64,000 nt of DNA from Candidatus Eisenbergiella merdavium (GTDB lineage: Bacteria > Bacillota > Clostridia > Lachnospirales > Lachnospiraceae): positions 1 to 64,000 of the forward strand of contig DWWS01000046.1 of assembly GCA_019119595.1 (NCBI GenBank). The letters are read 5' to 3'. Shown here piece by piece: positions 32,658 to 41,288 of the stretch. Made by a program: the position numbers and the translations under genes. Numbering within the stretch: position 1 is the first letter of the stretch; each line of letters starts with the position of its first letter. The notes below the pieces were generated by a model, which had not been told where the DNA came from, made no database searches, and saw nothing but the letters and a program-made list of their open reading frames with translations.

Positions 32658-32686
32658 ATATTATCATTTTGATATTAATAAGTCAA
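32658..32686 (-). promoter_or_regulatory. Promoter and operator of the regulator gene
   Basis: Minus-strand TTGACT (32686-32681) and TAATAT (32663-32658), 17-base spacer, with the imperfect palindrome TATCA-TTT-TGATA inside. It matches the ABC operon promoter at 31967-31995 over most positions, including the TCATTGACT flank. Confidence 0.6.
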
Positions 32687-32704
32687 TGACCGCTCCAAAT
32701 TTTT

Positions 32705-32733
32705 CTTGCTTTTTTTACGCCCAGCGTATACAA
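32705..32733 (+). promoter_or_regulatory. Promoter of the peptide/nickel-type ABC importer operon
   Basis: TTGCTT (32705-32710) and TACAAT (32728-32733) with a 17-base spacer, 85 bases before the binding-protein start. Confidence 0.5.
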
Positions 32734-32770
32734 TAAGTCGGTAAGTCAGAAAACTAAATAAAGATCAGGT

Positions 32771-32795
32771 ACTTTCACGTGCGAGACGTAAAAGT
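32771..32795 (+). repeat. Hairpin in the importer leader
   Basis: ACTTTCACGT (32771-32780) and ACGTAAAAGT (32786-32795) pair with one mismatch around GCGAG. No T-run follows, and the ribosome binding site lies about ten bases later. It could be an operator or an mRNA structure. Confidence 0.45.
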
Positions 32796-32817
32796 GCTGA
32801 GAGAGAAAGGAAGACAC

Positions 32818-34335
32818 ATGAAGACAAAAGCAGTAAAAAGGATTCTTTTGACTTTAGTGTGCACAACACTAACTGTTGCACTGAGCGCATGCTCAGGTGA
32901 CAAGGCAGGTGAGAGCTCTTCTCAGATCACGATTGGGATACCTCAGGATATCGAGGACAGTCTTGACCCCCACAAGGCGGTGGCGGCAGGAACGGAAGAG
33001 GTATTGTTCAATCTGTACGAAGGTCTTGTCAAGTCCGACAGCAGCGGAGAGCTGCAGCCGGCCATTGCCAGCGATTATTCGATATCGGAGGATGCCGTCA
33101 CCTACACCTTTACCCTCAGGGAAGGGGTAAAATTTCATGACGGAAGCACGGTAACGGCGCAGGACGTGAAGTATTCCATAGACAGATGCGCCGATACCAC
33201 GAACGGGGAACCGCTGGTAGAGGCGTATTCTAATATTCAGAGCGTGAACATCGTGGATGAGGATACGGTCGAGGTGGTGCTGAAAAGCCCTGACACGGAT
33301 TTTCTTGCCAATATGACCACGGCCATCATTCCGGCCTCCAATGAGAGCCCGGAAACCAACCCCATCGGAACCGGGCCATACAAATATGTATCCAGGTCGC
33401 CCCAGGAAAATTTCGTGGTGGAGAAGTTTGACGATTACTGGGGAACGCCGGCCAACATCGAGAAGGTCACCTTCCTTGTGTGCGCCAACACGGACTCCAT
33501 CGTGATGAACCTGCAGGGCGGCGCCATCGACATGTTTGCCCGGGTGACCACCACGCAGGCTTCCCAGCTGGGAGATCAGTTTGATGTTCTGGAGGGCACC
33601 ATGAACCTGGTTCAGGCTCTTTACCTGAACAACGCGGTGGAGCCCTTTGACAACGAGCTGGTGCGTCAGGCGCTGTGCTACGCGGTGGATCCTCAGGGGA
33701 TCATGGATCTGATCTCCGACGGAAAGGGAACGCAGATCGGAAGCAGCATGTTCCCGGCCTTTGGAAAATACTACATGCCGGAGCTGAACGAGCTGTACAG
33801 CCAGGATTATGAGAAGGCGAAGGAGCTGCTCGCCGAGGCGGGCTATCCCGACGGCTTTTCCTTTACGATCACGGTTCCCTCCAATTATCAGCAGCATATC
33901 GACACGGCGCAGGTGATCGTGGAACAGCTGAAAAACATCGGCGTGACGGCTGAGATCAATCTGGTGGAATGGGAGACCTGGGTTTCCGAGGCATATACGA
34001 ACCGGAATTTTGAAGCGACGGTGGTGGGTGTTGACGCCTCCAGCCTGACCGCTTCGGCGCTGCTTTCCCGGTTTGTGTCCGACGCGCCGAACAATTTCAT
34101 CAACTTTAACAACGCGGATTACGACGCGGCCTTCGCCCGCGCGGAAGCGGCGGTGGACGATGAAGAAAAGACCGAGGCCTATAAGGAGTGCGAGCGCATC
34201 CTGGCGGAGCACGCGGCCAACGTCTATATCCAGGATCTTCCCTGCCTGGTGGCGCTGAATAAGAAATACGCGGGCTATGAATTCTACCCGCTTTACGTTC
34301 AGGATATCGCAAAGCTGTACATTGTGGAGGAATAA
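32818..34335 (+). CDS. ABC transporter substrate-binding lipoprotein (SBP family 5)
   Basis: 505 residues. The lipobox LSAC (C25) ends a clear signal peptide. The type-5 solute-binding fold is shown by SLDPHKAVAAGTEEVLFNLYEGLVKSD, YTFTLREGVKFHDGSTVTAQDVKYSIDR and NPIGTGPYKYVS. It captures peptides, or possibly nickel-chelates, outside the membrane and passes them to the permeases downstream. The ATG at 32818 is chosen for AAAGGAAGAC upstream and the signal peptide. The ligand cannot be told from sequence alone. Confidence 0.9.
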   Translation: MKTKAVKRILLTLVCTTLTVALSACSGDKAGESSSQITIGIPQDIEDSLDPHKAVAAGTEEVLFNLYEGLVKSDSSGELQPAIASDYSISEDAVTYTFTLREGVKFHDGSTVTAQDVKYSIDRCADTTNGEPLVEAYSNIQSVNIVDEDTVEVVLKSPDTDFLANMTTAIIPASNESPETNPIGTGPYKYVSRSPQENFVVEKFDDYWGTPANIEKVTFLVCANTDSIVMNLQGGAIDMFARVTTTQASQLGDQFDVLEGTMNLVQALYLNNAVEPFDNELVRQALCYAVDPQGIMDLISDGKGTQIGSSMFPAFGKYYMPELNELYSQDYEKAKELLAEAGYPDGFSFTITVPSNYQQHIDTAQVIVEQLKNIGVTAEINLVEWETWVSEAYTNRNFEATVVGVDASSLTASALLSRFVSDAPNNFINFNNADYDAAFARAEAAVDDEEKTEAYKECERILAEHAANVYIQDLPCLVALNKKYAGYEFYPLYVQDIAKLYIVEE

Positions 34336-34343
34336 GACTTTCC

Positions 34344-35285
34344 ATGAAACTGCTGATCCGAAAATTCATATCCATGCTCATCACCGTTCTGGTCGTGGCA
34401 TTTCTTGTTTTCCTGGCTTTTGCCGTGATACCGGGGGATCCGGCCACGGCGCAGCTGGGCACGCAGGCCACGCCGGAACGGGTGGAGGCCCTGCGGGAGG
34501 AGATGGGCTTAAACCGGCCCATTCCGGTGCGGTTTGGGGAATGGCTGCTCGACATGCTGAACGGCAGCATGGGAACCTCCTACAGCTACGGGACGCCGGT
34601 TTCCTCCCTGGTGGGGGACAAGCTTCCCATTACTCTGACTCTGACGCTGATGGCCTTTCTGATCATGCTTGTCATTTCCATTCCGCTCGGCCTGTATGCC
34701 GCGAGGCATGAGGGCGGGGCGGCGGATCACATCATCATGGCCGTAAACCAGGTGATCATGGCGGTGCCGCCCTTTTTTTCCGGCATCCTGATCACGCTGG
34801 TGTTCGGCCTGATCCTGCGTCTGTTCACGCCGGGAGGCTACGTTTCCTATACCCAGAGCGTTCCCCGTTTTGTGGGCTATCTGTTCTTCCCGGCGCTTGC
34901 CATCGCCCTCCCCCGGGCGGCCATGGCCGGGAAGCTTCTTCGAAGCTGCCTGATCGCGGAAAAGCGGCTGGACTATGCCAGAACCGCCTACAGCCGCGGA
35001 AACAGCACGAGAGGCGTCATGTACCGGCACCTTCTGAAAAACGCCATGATCCCGGTGATCACCTTCCTCGGCATGACGCTTTCCGACATGGTGGCCGGGA
35101 GCATCGTGATCGAGCAGGTGTTCAATATTCCCGGACTGGGACGGATCCTCCTGACCTCCATTTCCAACCGGGACTATCCGGTGGTGGAGGCGATCATCGT
35201 CCTGCTGGCGTTTCTGGTCATTTTCATCAATTTTGTGGTGGACTGCGTTTACCGGATGGTGGATCCGCGAGTGCGGGTGCAGTGA
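34344..35285 (+). CDS. ABC importer permease, DppB/OppB/NikB type
   Basis: 313 residues, six helices. The N-terminus (KLLIRKFISMLITVLVVAFLVFLAF) and IPGDPATAQLG are typical of the first permease of the peptide/nickel family. The EAA-like loop LDYARTAYSRGNSTRGVMYRHLLKNAMIPV contacts the ATPases. It starts eight bases after the binding-protein stop and pairs with the second permease downstream. Confidence 0.93.
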   Translation: MKLLIRKFISMLITVLVVAFLVFLAFAVIPGDPATAQLGTQATPERVEALREEMGLNRPIPVRFGEWLLDMLNGSMGTSYSYGTPVSSLVGDKLPITLTLTLMAFLIMLVISIPLGLYAARHEGGAADHIIMAVNQVIMAVPPFFSGILITLVFGLILRLFTPGGYVSYTQSVPRFVGYLFFPALAIALPRAAMAGKLLRSCLIAEKRLDYARTAYSRGNSTRGVMYRHLLKNAMIPVITFLGMTLSDMVAGSIVIEQVFNIPGLGRILLTSISNRDYPVVEAIIVLLAFLVIFINFVVDCVYRMVDPRVRVQ

Positions 35286-35295
35286 AGGAACTTTT

Positions 35296-36120
35296 ATGAA
35301 AAAAGGAAACCTGATTCATATAAAAAATTTCAATCTGCTCATGGGCGGCGCGCTCACCCTCATCGTCCTTCTTTTCGTTGGGGTGGGATTTTTCTGGACG
35401 CCGTATGACCCCAACGCCATGGACGAGGGGCTGCGTTTCGCGGGAGCAAGCTTCGCACATCCCTTCGGCTGCGACAACTTCGGAAGGGATATTCTGAGCC
35501 GGGTGATGAAGGGCGGCTCCATGACGCTCGCCATCGCGGCGGCGACGGTGGCCTTCGGCACCTTTTTCGGGGTGCTTCTGGGCGCGTTCACCGGCTATTT
35601 CGGCGGCCTTCTGGACGAGGTGCTGATGCGGATCAACGACGTGCTGTTCGCCTTTCCCAGCATCCTGCTGGCGCTGGTGTTCATCAGTGTCCTGGGTTCA
35701 GGGAAGTGGAACGTGATCCTGGCTCTCGGCGTGGCCTTCATCCCAAGCTTTGCCAGGATCGTGCGCGGTGAATTCATCCGCTGCAGAAACATGGATTATG
35801 TGAAGCTGGCAAAGCTGGCCGGGGCGGGAGACCTTCGCATCATGTTCGTACACATCCTGCCGAACACGGTGCAGGTGCTTCTCCCTTCGGTGATGATCGG
35901 CTTCAACAACGCGGTGCTTGCAGAGGCGGGCATGAGCTATCTGGGGATCGGCGTTCAGCCGCCGGATTCCAGTCTGGGGCGGATGCTTTCGGAATCCCAG
36001 AGCTATCTGTTCAGCTCGCCCGGTTCCGCCCTTTTTCCGGGACTGTTCATCGTGCTCATGGTCCTCGGCTTCAGCCTGCTTTCGGACGGCCTGAAGGAAA
36101 AGAGCGCGCAGTCTGTGTGA
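35296..36120 (+). CDS. ABC importer permease, DppC/OppC/NikC type
   Basis: 274 residues from the ATG at 35296 (GAAGGAAC upstream; the open frame reaches 35233 within the previous gene). It has the second-permease features: WTPYDPNAMDEG, FGCDNFGRDILSRVMKGGSMTLAIA, and the ATPase-contact loop YVKLAKLAGAGDLRIMFVHILPNTVQVLLP. Slightly short for the family, since the long N-terminal tail is missing. Confidence 0.93.
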   Translation: MKKGNLIHIKNFNLLMGGALTLIVLLFVGVGFFWTPYDPNAMDEGLRFAGASFAHPFGCDNFGRDILSRVMKGGSMTLAIAAATVAFGTFFGVLLGAFTGYFGGLLDEVLMRINDVLFAFPSILLALVFISVLGSGKWNVILALGVAFIPSFARIVRGEFIRCRNMDYVKLAKLAGAGDLRIMFVHILPNTVQVLLPSVMIGFNNAVLAEAGMSYLGIGVQPPDSSLGRMLSESQSYLFSSPGSALFPGLFIVLMVLGFSLLSDGLKEKSAQSV

Positions 36121-36138
36121 AGAAAGGAGGCTTGGGAT

Positions 36139-36975
36139 ATGCTGGACGTGATCGATCTGAACCTGGTATTTTCCGACCATCTGATCCCCGAAACGGTGGT
36201 GGAGCATCTGAATCTGCACATGGACGAGGGCGATCTGGTGGGGCTTGTGGGAGAATCCGGCTCCGGAAAATCCATGACCGCCCTTGCTATCGCGGGGCTT
36301 CTTTCCCGGCATGATATGAAAAAAACGGGACAGATCCTGTTTCGGGGGACGGATCTTCTGACCTGTCCCAGGCAGCAGCTTCGCGCCCTGCAGGGAGACG
36401 AGATCGGGATCGTGTTTCAGGAGCCGCAGACCTCCTTAAATCCGGTCTATCGGGTGGGCTGGCAGGTGGAGGAAAGCCTGCGCATCCATCGGCCCGAAAT
36501 GAGCCGGACAGAGCAGAAGGAGCGGGCGCTTGCCATGCTTGAGGCGGTGGAGCTTCCCGATCCGGAGCGGATCTACGCCTCTTACCCGCACCAGCTTTCC
36601 GGCGGCCAGCGCCAGCGCGTCATGATCGCGGCGGCCATGATCTGCGAGCCCTCCCTTCTCATCGCGGACGAGCCCACCACAGCCCTGGATGTGACGGTCC
36701 AGCTTTCCATCGTGAAGCTGCTGGCAAGGCTATCCCGGGAAAAAAAGACGGCCATCCTGTTCATTTCCCACGACCTGAGCCTGGTGAAACGGCTGTGCGG
36801 GCGGATCGTGGTGATGAAGGACGGAAAAGTGGTGGAGGAAGGAAGCACCGCTCAGATCTACGCGGATCCGAAGGAGGAATATACCAGAAGGCTGATCGCC
36901 TCGATCCCAGGGATCGAAAGAAAAGGGAGAAGGCCGGAGGGAAAGGAGGGGAAGCGTGAAAAGAGCGAAAAATAA
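36139..36975 (+). CDS. ABC importer ATPase, DppD/OppD/NikD type
   Basis: 278 residues. Walker A is GESGSGKS, the signature LSGGQRQRVMIA, Walker B SLLIADEPTTALDV and the switch histidine in LFISHDLSLVKRLC. It lacks the long C-terminal Fe-S or peptide-interaction tail of full DppD (about 330 residues) and ends in a Lys/Glu-rich stretch. AAAGGAGG precedes the start. The last 20 bases overlap the next ATPase gene. Confidence 0.93.
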   Translation: MLDVIDLNLVFSDHLIPETVVEHLNLHMDEGDLVGLVGESGSGKSMTALAIAGLLSRHDMKKTGQILFRGTDLLTCPRQQLRALQGDEIGIVFQEPQTSLNPVYRVGWQVEESLRIHRPEMSRTEQKERALAMLEAVELPDPERIYASYPHQLSGGQRQRVMIAAAMICEPSLLIADEPTTALDVTVQLSIVKLLARLSREKKTAILFISHDLSLVKRLCGRIVVMKDGKVVEEGSTAQIYADPKEEYTRRLIASIPGIERKGRRPEGKEGKREKSEK

Positions 36976-37813
36976 AACGAACGCCGCTTTTTCCGAAAGC
37001 TGCATCTCGGAACACAACATTCTGGAGGTGGAGCAGCTGCGCGTTTCCTACGAACGCCGGAAAAGCGGGCTTTTTGAAAAGGAAGGAAAAACGGAGATCC
37101 TGCACGGCGTTTCTTTTTCCATTGAGAGAGGCGAGGTGCTGGGGCTGGTGGGAGAGAGCGGCTGCGGAAAGTCCACCCTTTCCCGCGCCATCCTCGGCCT
37201 GCTGCCCGGCGGCTACGAGGGCTCCATCCGCTGTGCGGCGGGAAGGCCTCAGATGGTGTTTCAGGATCCCTACAGCTCTTTAAATCCGGCGAAAAAGGTG
37301 GGCTGGATCCTGGAGGAGCCGCTTCGGCTGAACGCGGGGCCTTCCGGAAAGGACAGCGCGCAGGCGCGTAAAGAACGGGTCCTTTCCATGCTGGAGCGGG
37401 TGGGGCTGGAGGAAAAGATCGCCGACCGGTTTCCACGGCAGCTTTCCGGCGGCCAGCGCCAGCGGGTGTGCATCGCGGAAAGCCTGATGCTGGAGCCGGA
37501 GCTTCTCATCGCGGACGAGCCGGTTTCCGCCCTGGACGTGACCATTCAGGCGCAGGTCATGGAGCTTCTGATGCGGCTGCAGAGGGAAATGGGCCTTGCC
37601 ATGCTGTTCATTTCCCACGATATGCGGGTAGTCTATCAGCTCTGCCAGCGGGTGATGGTGATGAAGGACGGCTGCATCGTGGAGAGCGGGGATGTGGACG
37701 AGGTGTACTTCCATCCGCAGCACCCTTATACGAAGGAGCTGCTGGAGGCCGCCGGGATCGGGGAAACGGACGAAAGGAGTGGGGAGGATGCTTCAGAAAT
37801 TTTATCCCGATGA
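36956..37813 (+). CDS. ABC importer ATPase, DppF/OppF/NikE type
   Basis: 285 residues starting at a GTG that overlaps the previous gene; AAAGGAGGGG lies upstream. Walker A is GESGCGKST, the signature LSGGQRQRVCIA, Walker B LLIADEPVSALDV. The C-terminus (FHPQHPYTKELLEAA) is the typical end of the DppF group. It forms the second nucleotide-binding subunit of the importer. Its last 26 bases overlap yqeG, so the importer is physically merged with the yqeG-aro operon. Confidence 0.93.
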   Translation: MKRAKNKTNAAFSESCISEHNILEVEQLRVSYERRKSGLFEKEGKTEILHGVSFSIERGEVLGLVGESGCGKSTLSRAILGLLPGGYEGSIRCAAGRPQMVFQDPYSSLNPAKKVGWILEEPLRLNAGPSGKDSAQARKERVLSMLERVGLEEKIADRFPRQLSGGQRQRVCIAESLMLEPELLIADEPVSALDVTIQAQVMELLMRLQREMGLAMLFISHDMRVVYQLCQRVMVMKDGCIVESGDVDEVYFHPQHPYTKELLEAAGIGETDERSGEDASEILSR

Positions 37814-38306
37814 ATATGAGCAGAGCACCTACGGGCTGGATTATGAGCGCCTGTATGCGAAGGGATACCGGGGGATCATTTTCGATATCGACAACACCCT
37901 CGTTCCCCACGGCGCTCCCGCGGATGCCGAAAGCATCGCTCTTTTTCAGAGGCTGCGCGGGATCGGCTTTTCCTGCGTCCTTCTGTCCAACAACAAGGAG
38001 CCCCGGGTGAAGCCCTTTGCCGAAGCGGTGGGCGCGCTCTATATCCATAAGGCGGGAAAGCCCTCTGCGGCAGGCTACCGCAGGGCGATGGAGCTGATGG
38101 GGACGGATCAGGAAAGCACCCTGTTTGTCGGGGATCAGCTCTTTACGGATGTGTGGGGGGCGAAAAACGCCGGGATCCACAGCATTCTGACCAGACCCAT
38201 CGACCCGAAGGAGGAGATCCAGATCGTTCTGAAGCGGTATCTGGAGCGGATCGTCCTTTATTTTTACCGGAAGGAAAGAAGTCGGAATGGAGGAAAGCAT
38301 GGTTGA
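37788..38306 (+). CDS. YqeG-family HAD phosphatase
   Basis: 172 residues from the ATG at 37788 (AAAGGAGT upstream). HAD motif I is IIFDIDNTLVPHG with the nucleophile aspartate, motif II LLSNNKEPRVK, and motif III/IV GKPSAAGYRRAM plus FVGDQLFTDVWGAKNAGI. The YqeG family is a class IIIA HAD phosphatase in Firmicutes, close to phosphatidylglycerophosphate phosphatases, so a role in lipid headgroup formation is possible. It is followed by aroE with an eight-base overlap. Confidence 0.88.
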   Translation: MLQKFYPDEYEQSTYGLDYERLYAKGYRGIIFDIDNTLVPHGAPADAESIALFQRLRGIGFSCVLLSNNKEPRVKPFAEAVGALYIHKAGKPSAAGYRRAMELMGTDQESTLFVGDQLFTDVWGAKNAGIHSILTRPIDPKEEIQIVLKRYLERIVLYFYRKERSRNGGKHG

Positions 38307-39186
38307 CGGAAAAACAATGATTGACGGAAAAACAATGGTCTGCGGCCTGATCGGAGATCCGGTGGAGCATACCCTCTCTCCGGTGATCCATAATACCCTG
38401 GCCCGGGAAACCGGGAAAAATCTGGTTTATGTGCCCTTTCACGTGAAGGGGGAGCAGGTGGGAGACGCCGTCCGGGGCGCCCATGCGCTTTCCATCCGGG
38501 GACTGAATGTGACCGTTCCCCACAAAACGGCGGTGATCCCTTATCTGAACAGCGTGGAAAGGGAAGCGGCCCTGATCGGGGCGGTGAACACCCTCGTTCC
38601 CGAGGGGGAGGGCTACCGGGGCTATAATACGGATCTTTCCGGCCTTGGCCGGGCGCTGGAATCGGACGACGTGAGGCTTGGGGGGGAACGGGTGATCCTG
38701 CTCGGTGCGGGAGGGGTTGCCCGTACCGCCGCCTTCCTTTGCGCCATGCGGGGAGCGCAGGAGGTATGGCTGCTGAACCGTACCCTTTCCCGGGCGCAGG
38801 AGCTTGCGGAGGAGGTCAACCGGGCCGCGGGCCGCGCCTGCGTGAAGCCCCTGACGCTTTCCGACTGGAAGCAGATCCCGGAGGGCCGTTATCTTGTCCT
38901 TCAGGGAACAATGGTGGGTCTTGCTCCCGATACGGAGCGCGCCCCCATCGAGGACGAGGGCTTTTACCGGCTGATCCATACGGGCTATGACCTGATCTAC
39001 CGTCCTGCCCGGACGAAATTCATGCGGCTGGTGGAGGAAGCGGGAGGCCGGGCCTTTAACGGACTGAAGATGCTTCTGTATCAGGGCGTGGAGGCCTATG
39101 AGCTGTGGACCCGCACGACGGTGACGAAAGAGCAGGCCGCGCTCTGCTATGAACGGATGAAAAAGGAGCTGTTTGAGGATGAGTGA
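38299..39186 (+). CDS. aroE: Shikimate dehydrogenase
   Basis: 295 residues from the ATG at 38299 (GGAGG at 38289-38293); a start at 38287 is also possible. The shikimate site is HTLSPVIHN and NVTVPHK with the catalytic Lys, the NADP loop is GAGGVART, and the C-terminus GLKMLLYQGVEAYELWT is standard. It reduces 3-dehydroshikimate to shikimate. Odd points are that the first codons lie in an 18-base tandem repeat giving three in-frame ATGs (M1, M7, M13), and the usual NTTxxGM segment reads QGTMVGL. Confidence 0.92.
   Translation: MVDGKTMIDGKTMVCGLIGDPVEHTLSPVIHNTLARETGKNLVYVPFHVKGEQVGDAVRGAHALSIRGLNVTVPHKTAVIPYLNSVEREAALIGAVNTLVPEGEGYRGYNTDLSGLGRALESDDVRLGGERVILLGAGGVARTAAFLCAMRGAQEVWLLNRTLSRAQELAEEVNRAAGRACVKPLTLSDWKQIPEGRYLVLQGTMVGLAPDTERAPIEDEGFYRLIHTGYDLIYRPARTKFMRLVEEAGGRAFNGLKMLLYQGVEAYELWTRTTVTKEQAALCYERMKKELFEDE
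38303..38338 (+). repeat. 18-base tandem repeat at the aroE start
   Basis: Two copies of TTGACGGAAAAACAATG plus A or G, at 38303-38320 and 38321-38338. Each ends in an in-frame ATG, so copy-number change would add or remove six residues and an alternative start. Confidence 0.8.
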
Positions 39187-39805
39187 GGGAAGGTGGACGA
39201 CTGAAGGACAGCAGATGAACGAAAAAACGGAAGTGACTGGAAGAACCCTGGAAGCGGTTTTCCTGACAGGCTTCATGGGGAGCGGAAAAAGCACGGTGGG
39301 ACGGCGGCTCGCCCGCTTTCTGTCCCTGCCCTTTACGGATACGGATGTCCGGATCGAGAAGCAGCAGGGAAAGAGCATTTCGGATATCTTCGCGCAGGAC
39401 GGCGAGGAAGCCTTTCGCAGGCTGGAGACAGAGACCCTGCGGGATATCGGAAAAGAGGAGTTATGCCAGGTGGTCTCCACGGGAGGCGGCCTTCCCATGC
39501 GGGAGGAGAACCGGCGGATCATGAAGGAGGCCGGCCTCGTGGTGTTCCTTCGGGTGCGTCCGGAGACGGTGTATGGAAGGCTTCAGGGCGACACCACAAG
39601 ACCGCTTCTTCAAAGGTCAGATCCGCAGGCGGAGATCCGCAGGCTCCTTGCGGAGAGAAATCCGCTCTACGAAGCGGGAGCGGATCTCATTGTGGACGTG
39701 GACGGCAGGACGCCGCAGGAGCTTGCGGAACAAATCGGCGCCGCCTGCCTGACTGCGGAGAGGGAAGGACGGACGCGCTCTTCGGCATGCGGCACGCAGA
39801 GCTGA
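39179..39805 (+). CDS. aroK: Shikimate kinase
   Basis: 208 residues from the ATG at 39179, which overlaps the aroE stop; a start at 39215 (MNEKTEVTG) is equally possible and would remove a non-conserved leader. P-loop GFMGSGKSTVGRRLA, shikimate-binding DTDVRIEKQQGKSI and STGGGLPMREEN, and lid DTTRPLLQ are complete. It phosphorylates shikimate with ATP. The C-terminal tail (TAEREGRTRSSACGTQS) is an extension. Confidence 0.92.
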   Translation: MSEGRWTTEGQQMNEKTEVTGRTLEAVFLTGFMGSGKSTVGRRLARFLSLPFTDTDVRIEKQQGKSISDIFAQDGEEAFRRLETETLRDIGKEELCQVVSTGGGLPMREENRRIMKEAGLVVFLRVRPETVYGRLQGDTTRPLLQRSDPQAEIRRLLAERNPLYEAGADLIVDVDGRTPQELAEQIGAACLTAEREGRTRSSACGTQS

Positions 39806-39833
39806 GGCGCTTCGGAAAGGAATGGAAATTGCG

Positions 39834-40268
39834 ATGAAAATACTTGTGATAAACGGGCCGAACCTGAATTTTCTGGGAATCCGGGAGAAAGCCGTGTACG
39901 GGACGCAGGATTATGCATATCTGCTTTCCCTGCTGAAGAAAAAAGGAGAGGAAGCCGGCTGTCAGATCGAGACGTTCCAGAGCAACCACGAGGGATCGAT
40001 CATCGACCGCATCCAGGAGGCATATTTTGACGGGACGGAGGGCATCGTCATCAATCCGGGCGCCTATACCCACTACAGCTATGCCATCCGGGACGCGCTG
40101 GCGAGCGTGCAGCTTCCAAAGGTGGAGATCCATATTTCAGATATCACGGCCAGAGAGGAGTTCCGGAAGGTCTCCGTCACGGCTCCGGCCTGCGACAGGC
40201 AGATCTACGGCCACGGTCTGGACGGCTATCTGGAGGCCGTTGATTTTATTCTTCAAAAAAAGAGTTGA
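39834..40268 (+). CDS. aroQ: Type II 3-dehydroquinate dehydratase
   Basis: 144 residues from the ATG at 39834 (the ATG at 39822 overlaps the binding site). GPNLNFLGIREKAVYG carries the catalytic loop Arg and Tyr, QSNHEGSIIDRI and INPGAYTHYSYAIRDAL are diagnostic, and HISDITAREEFRKVSV is the anion-binding region. It removes water from 3-dehydroquinate as a dodecamer. The ending (ACDRQIYGHGLDGYLEAVDFIL) differs from the common AKGxIxGLG form. The operon supplies three of the steps to chorismate. Confidence 0.9.
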   Translation: MKILVINGPNLNFLGIREKAVYGTQDYAYLLSLLKKKGEEAGCQIETFQSNHEGSIIDRIQEAYFDGTEGIVINPGAYTHYSYAIRDALASVQLPKVEIHISDITAREEFRKVSVTAPACDRQIYGHGLDGYLEAVDFILQKKS

Positions 40269-40334
40269 AATATGAGAGTTTTTATTATAAACTGGTAAAG
40301 AATTAAACGAACAATTTCAGGAGGAAGATTTTTT

Positions 40335-40892
40335 ATGATTTCTGCAGGCGATTTCAGAAATGGCGTTACGATCGAAGTAGATGGCAATATTTTTCAGATC
40401 ATTGAGTTTCAGCATGTAAAGCCCGGCAAGGGAGCCGCGTTCGTCAGGACCAAGCTGAAGAACATCATTAACGGCGGCGTGGTTGAGAAGACGTTCCGCC
40501 CCACTGAGAAATTCCCGCAGGCACGTATTGATAGAAAGGATATGCAGTATCTTTACGCGGATGGCGATCTGTTCACCTTCATGGATATGGAAAACTATGA
40601 CCAGATTTCCCTGAACCAGGATACGGTGGGCGACGCTCTCAAGTTCGTGAAGGAGAATGAGATCTGCAAGGTATGCTCCCATAACGGCAGCGTATTTGCG
40701 GTAGAGCCCCCCCTCTTTGTGGAGCTGGAGATCACCGATACCGAGCCCGGCTTTAAGGGAGATACGGCGACCGGAGCGTCCAAGCCCGCTACCGTTGAGA
40801 CCGGAGCGCTGGTTTATGTTCCTCTGTTCGTCAACCAGGGAGACAAGATCAAGATCGACACCAGAACGGGCGAGTACCTTTCCAGAGTATAA
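40335..40892 (+). CDS. efp: Elongation factor P
   Basis: 185 residues, full length. The KOW-like N-terminal domain ([38 protein letters not shown]) has a lysine at the modification-loop tip (PGKG). The two OB domains end in [17 protein letters not shown]. It binds stalled ribosomes and helps make polyproline bonds. AGGAGGAAG precedes the start. Downstream lies a strong terminator at 41043-41107. Confidence 0.97.
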   Translation: MISAGDFRNGVTIEVDGNIFQIIEFQHVKPGKGAAFVRTKLKNIINGGVVEKTFRPTEKFPQARIDRKDMQYLYADGDLFTFMDMENYDQISLNQDTVGDALKFVKENEICKVCSHNGSVFAVEPPLFVELEITDTEPGFKGDTATGASKPATVETGALVYVPLFVNQGDKIKIDTRTGEYLSRV

Positions 40893-41288
40893 GATAGGAT
40901 CCGGCGGCATCTGGGCACCGCGTTTTTGCCACAGGTTCATCTGCGGCATCCTGCCATGAATGAACAGCTTTCCTTTTCTGGAGGCGTTAGAAGCTTTCCA
41001 TGCTGTTTTCGTGCCGGAAATAAAATTCTTATATCAGCCTATAAGACAATGAAATTCCTCTAATACTATCAGATGGATAGAGAGGAGTTTTATTGTCTTT
41101 CTTTATTTTCTCAGTTTTCCAAAATCTACATTCATATCAGCGCTACATATCATTCGCGAGGCCCGCAGGGCTCGGGAGCCTCCAATCAATCAGCACATAT
41201 ATGTATATCCCGATATGCAGCATATCCTAATATGCAGGATGATCCTGCTTCTGTTATCACATCTAAAAAAAGAAAAGAGAGGAAGCTT
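40893..41288 (+). other. efp-DUF5688 intergenic region
   Basis: 396 bases without a supported gene. The first part has GC-rich remnants (GCGGCATC twice, near 40904 and 40943), then the efp terminator at 41043-41107. Then comes an AT-rich stretch with overlapping short palindromes (GATATGCAGCATATC near 41211 and a partial repeat of it near 41231) before the gene at 41289. A promoter is expected here but no clear hexamer pair stands out. Confidence 0.5.
41043..41107 (+). terminator. Terminator of the importer-aro-efp unit
   Basis: AAGACAATGAAATTCCTCT (41043-41061) pairs with AGAGGAGTTTTATTGTCTT (41081-41099) over 19 bases with two G-T pairs, followed by TCTTTATTT. Confidence 0.75.
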
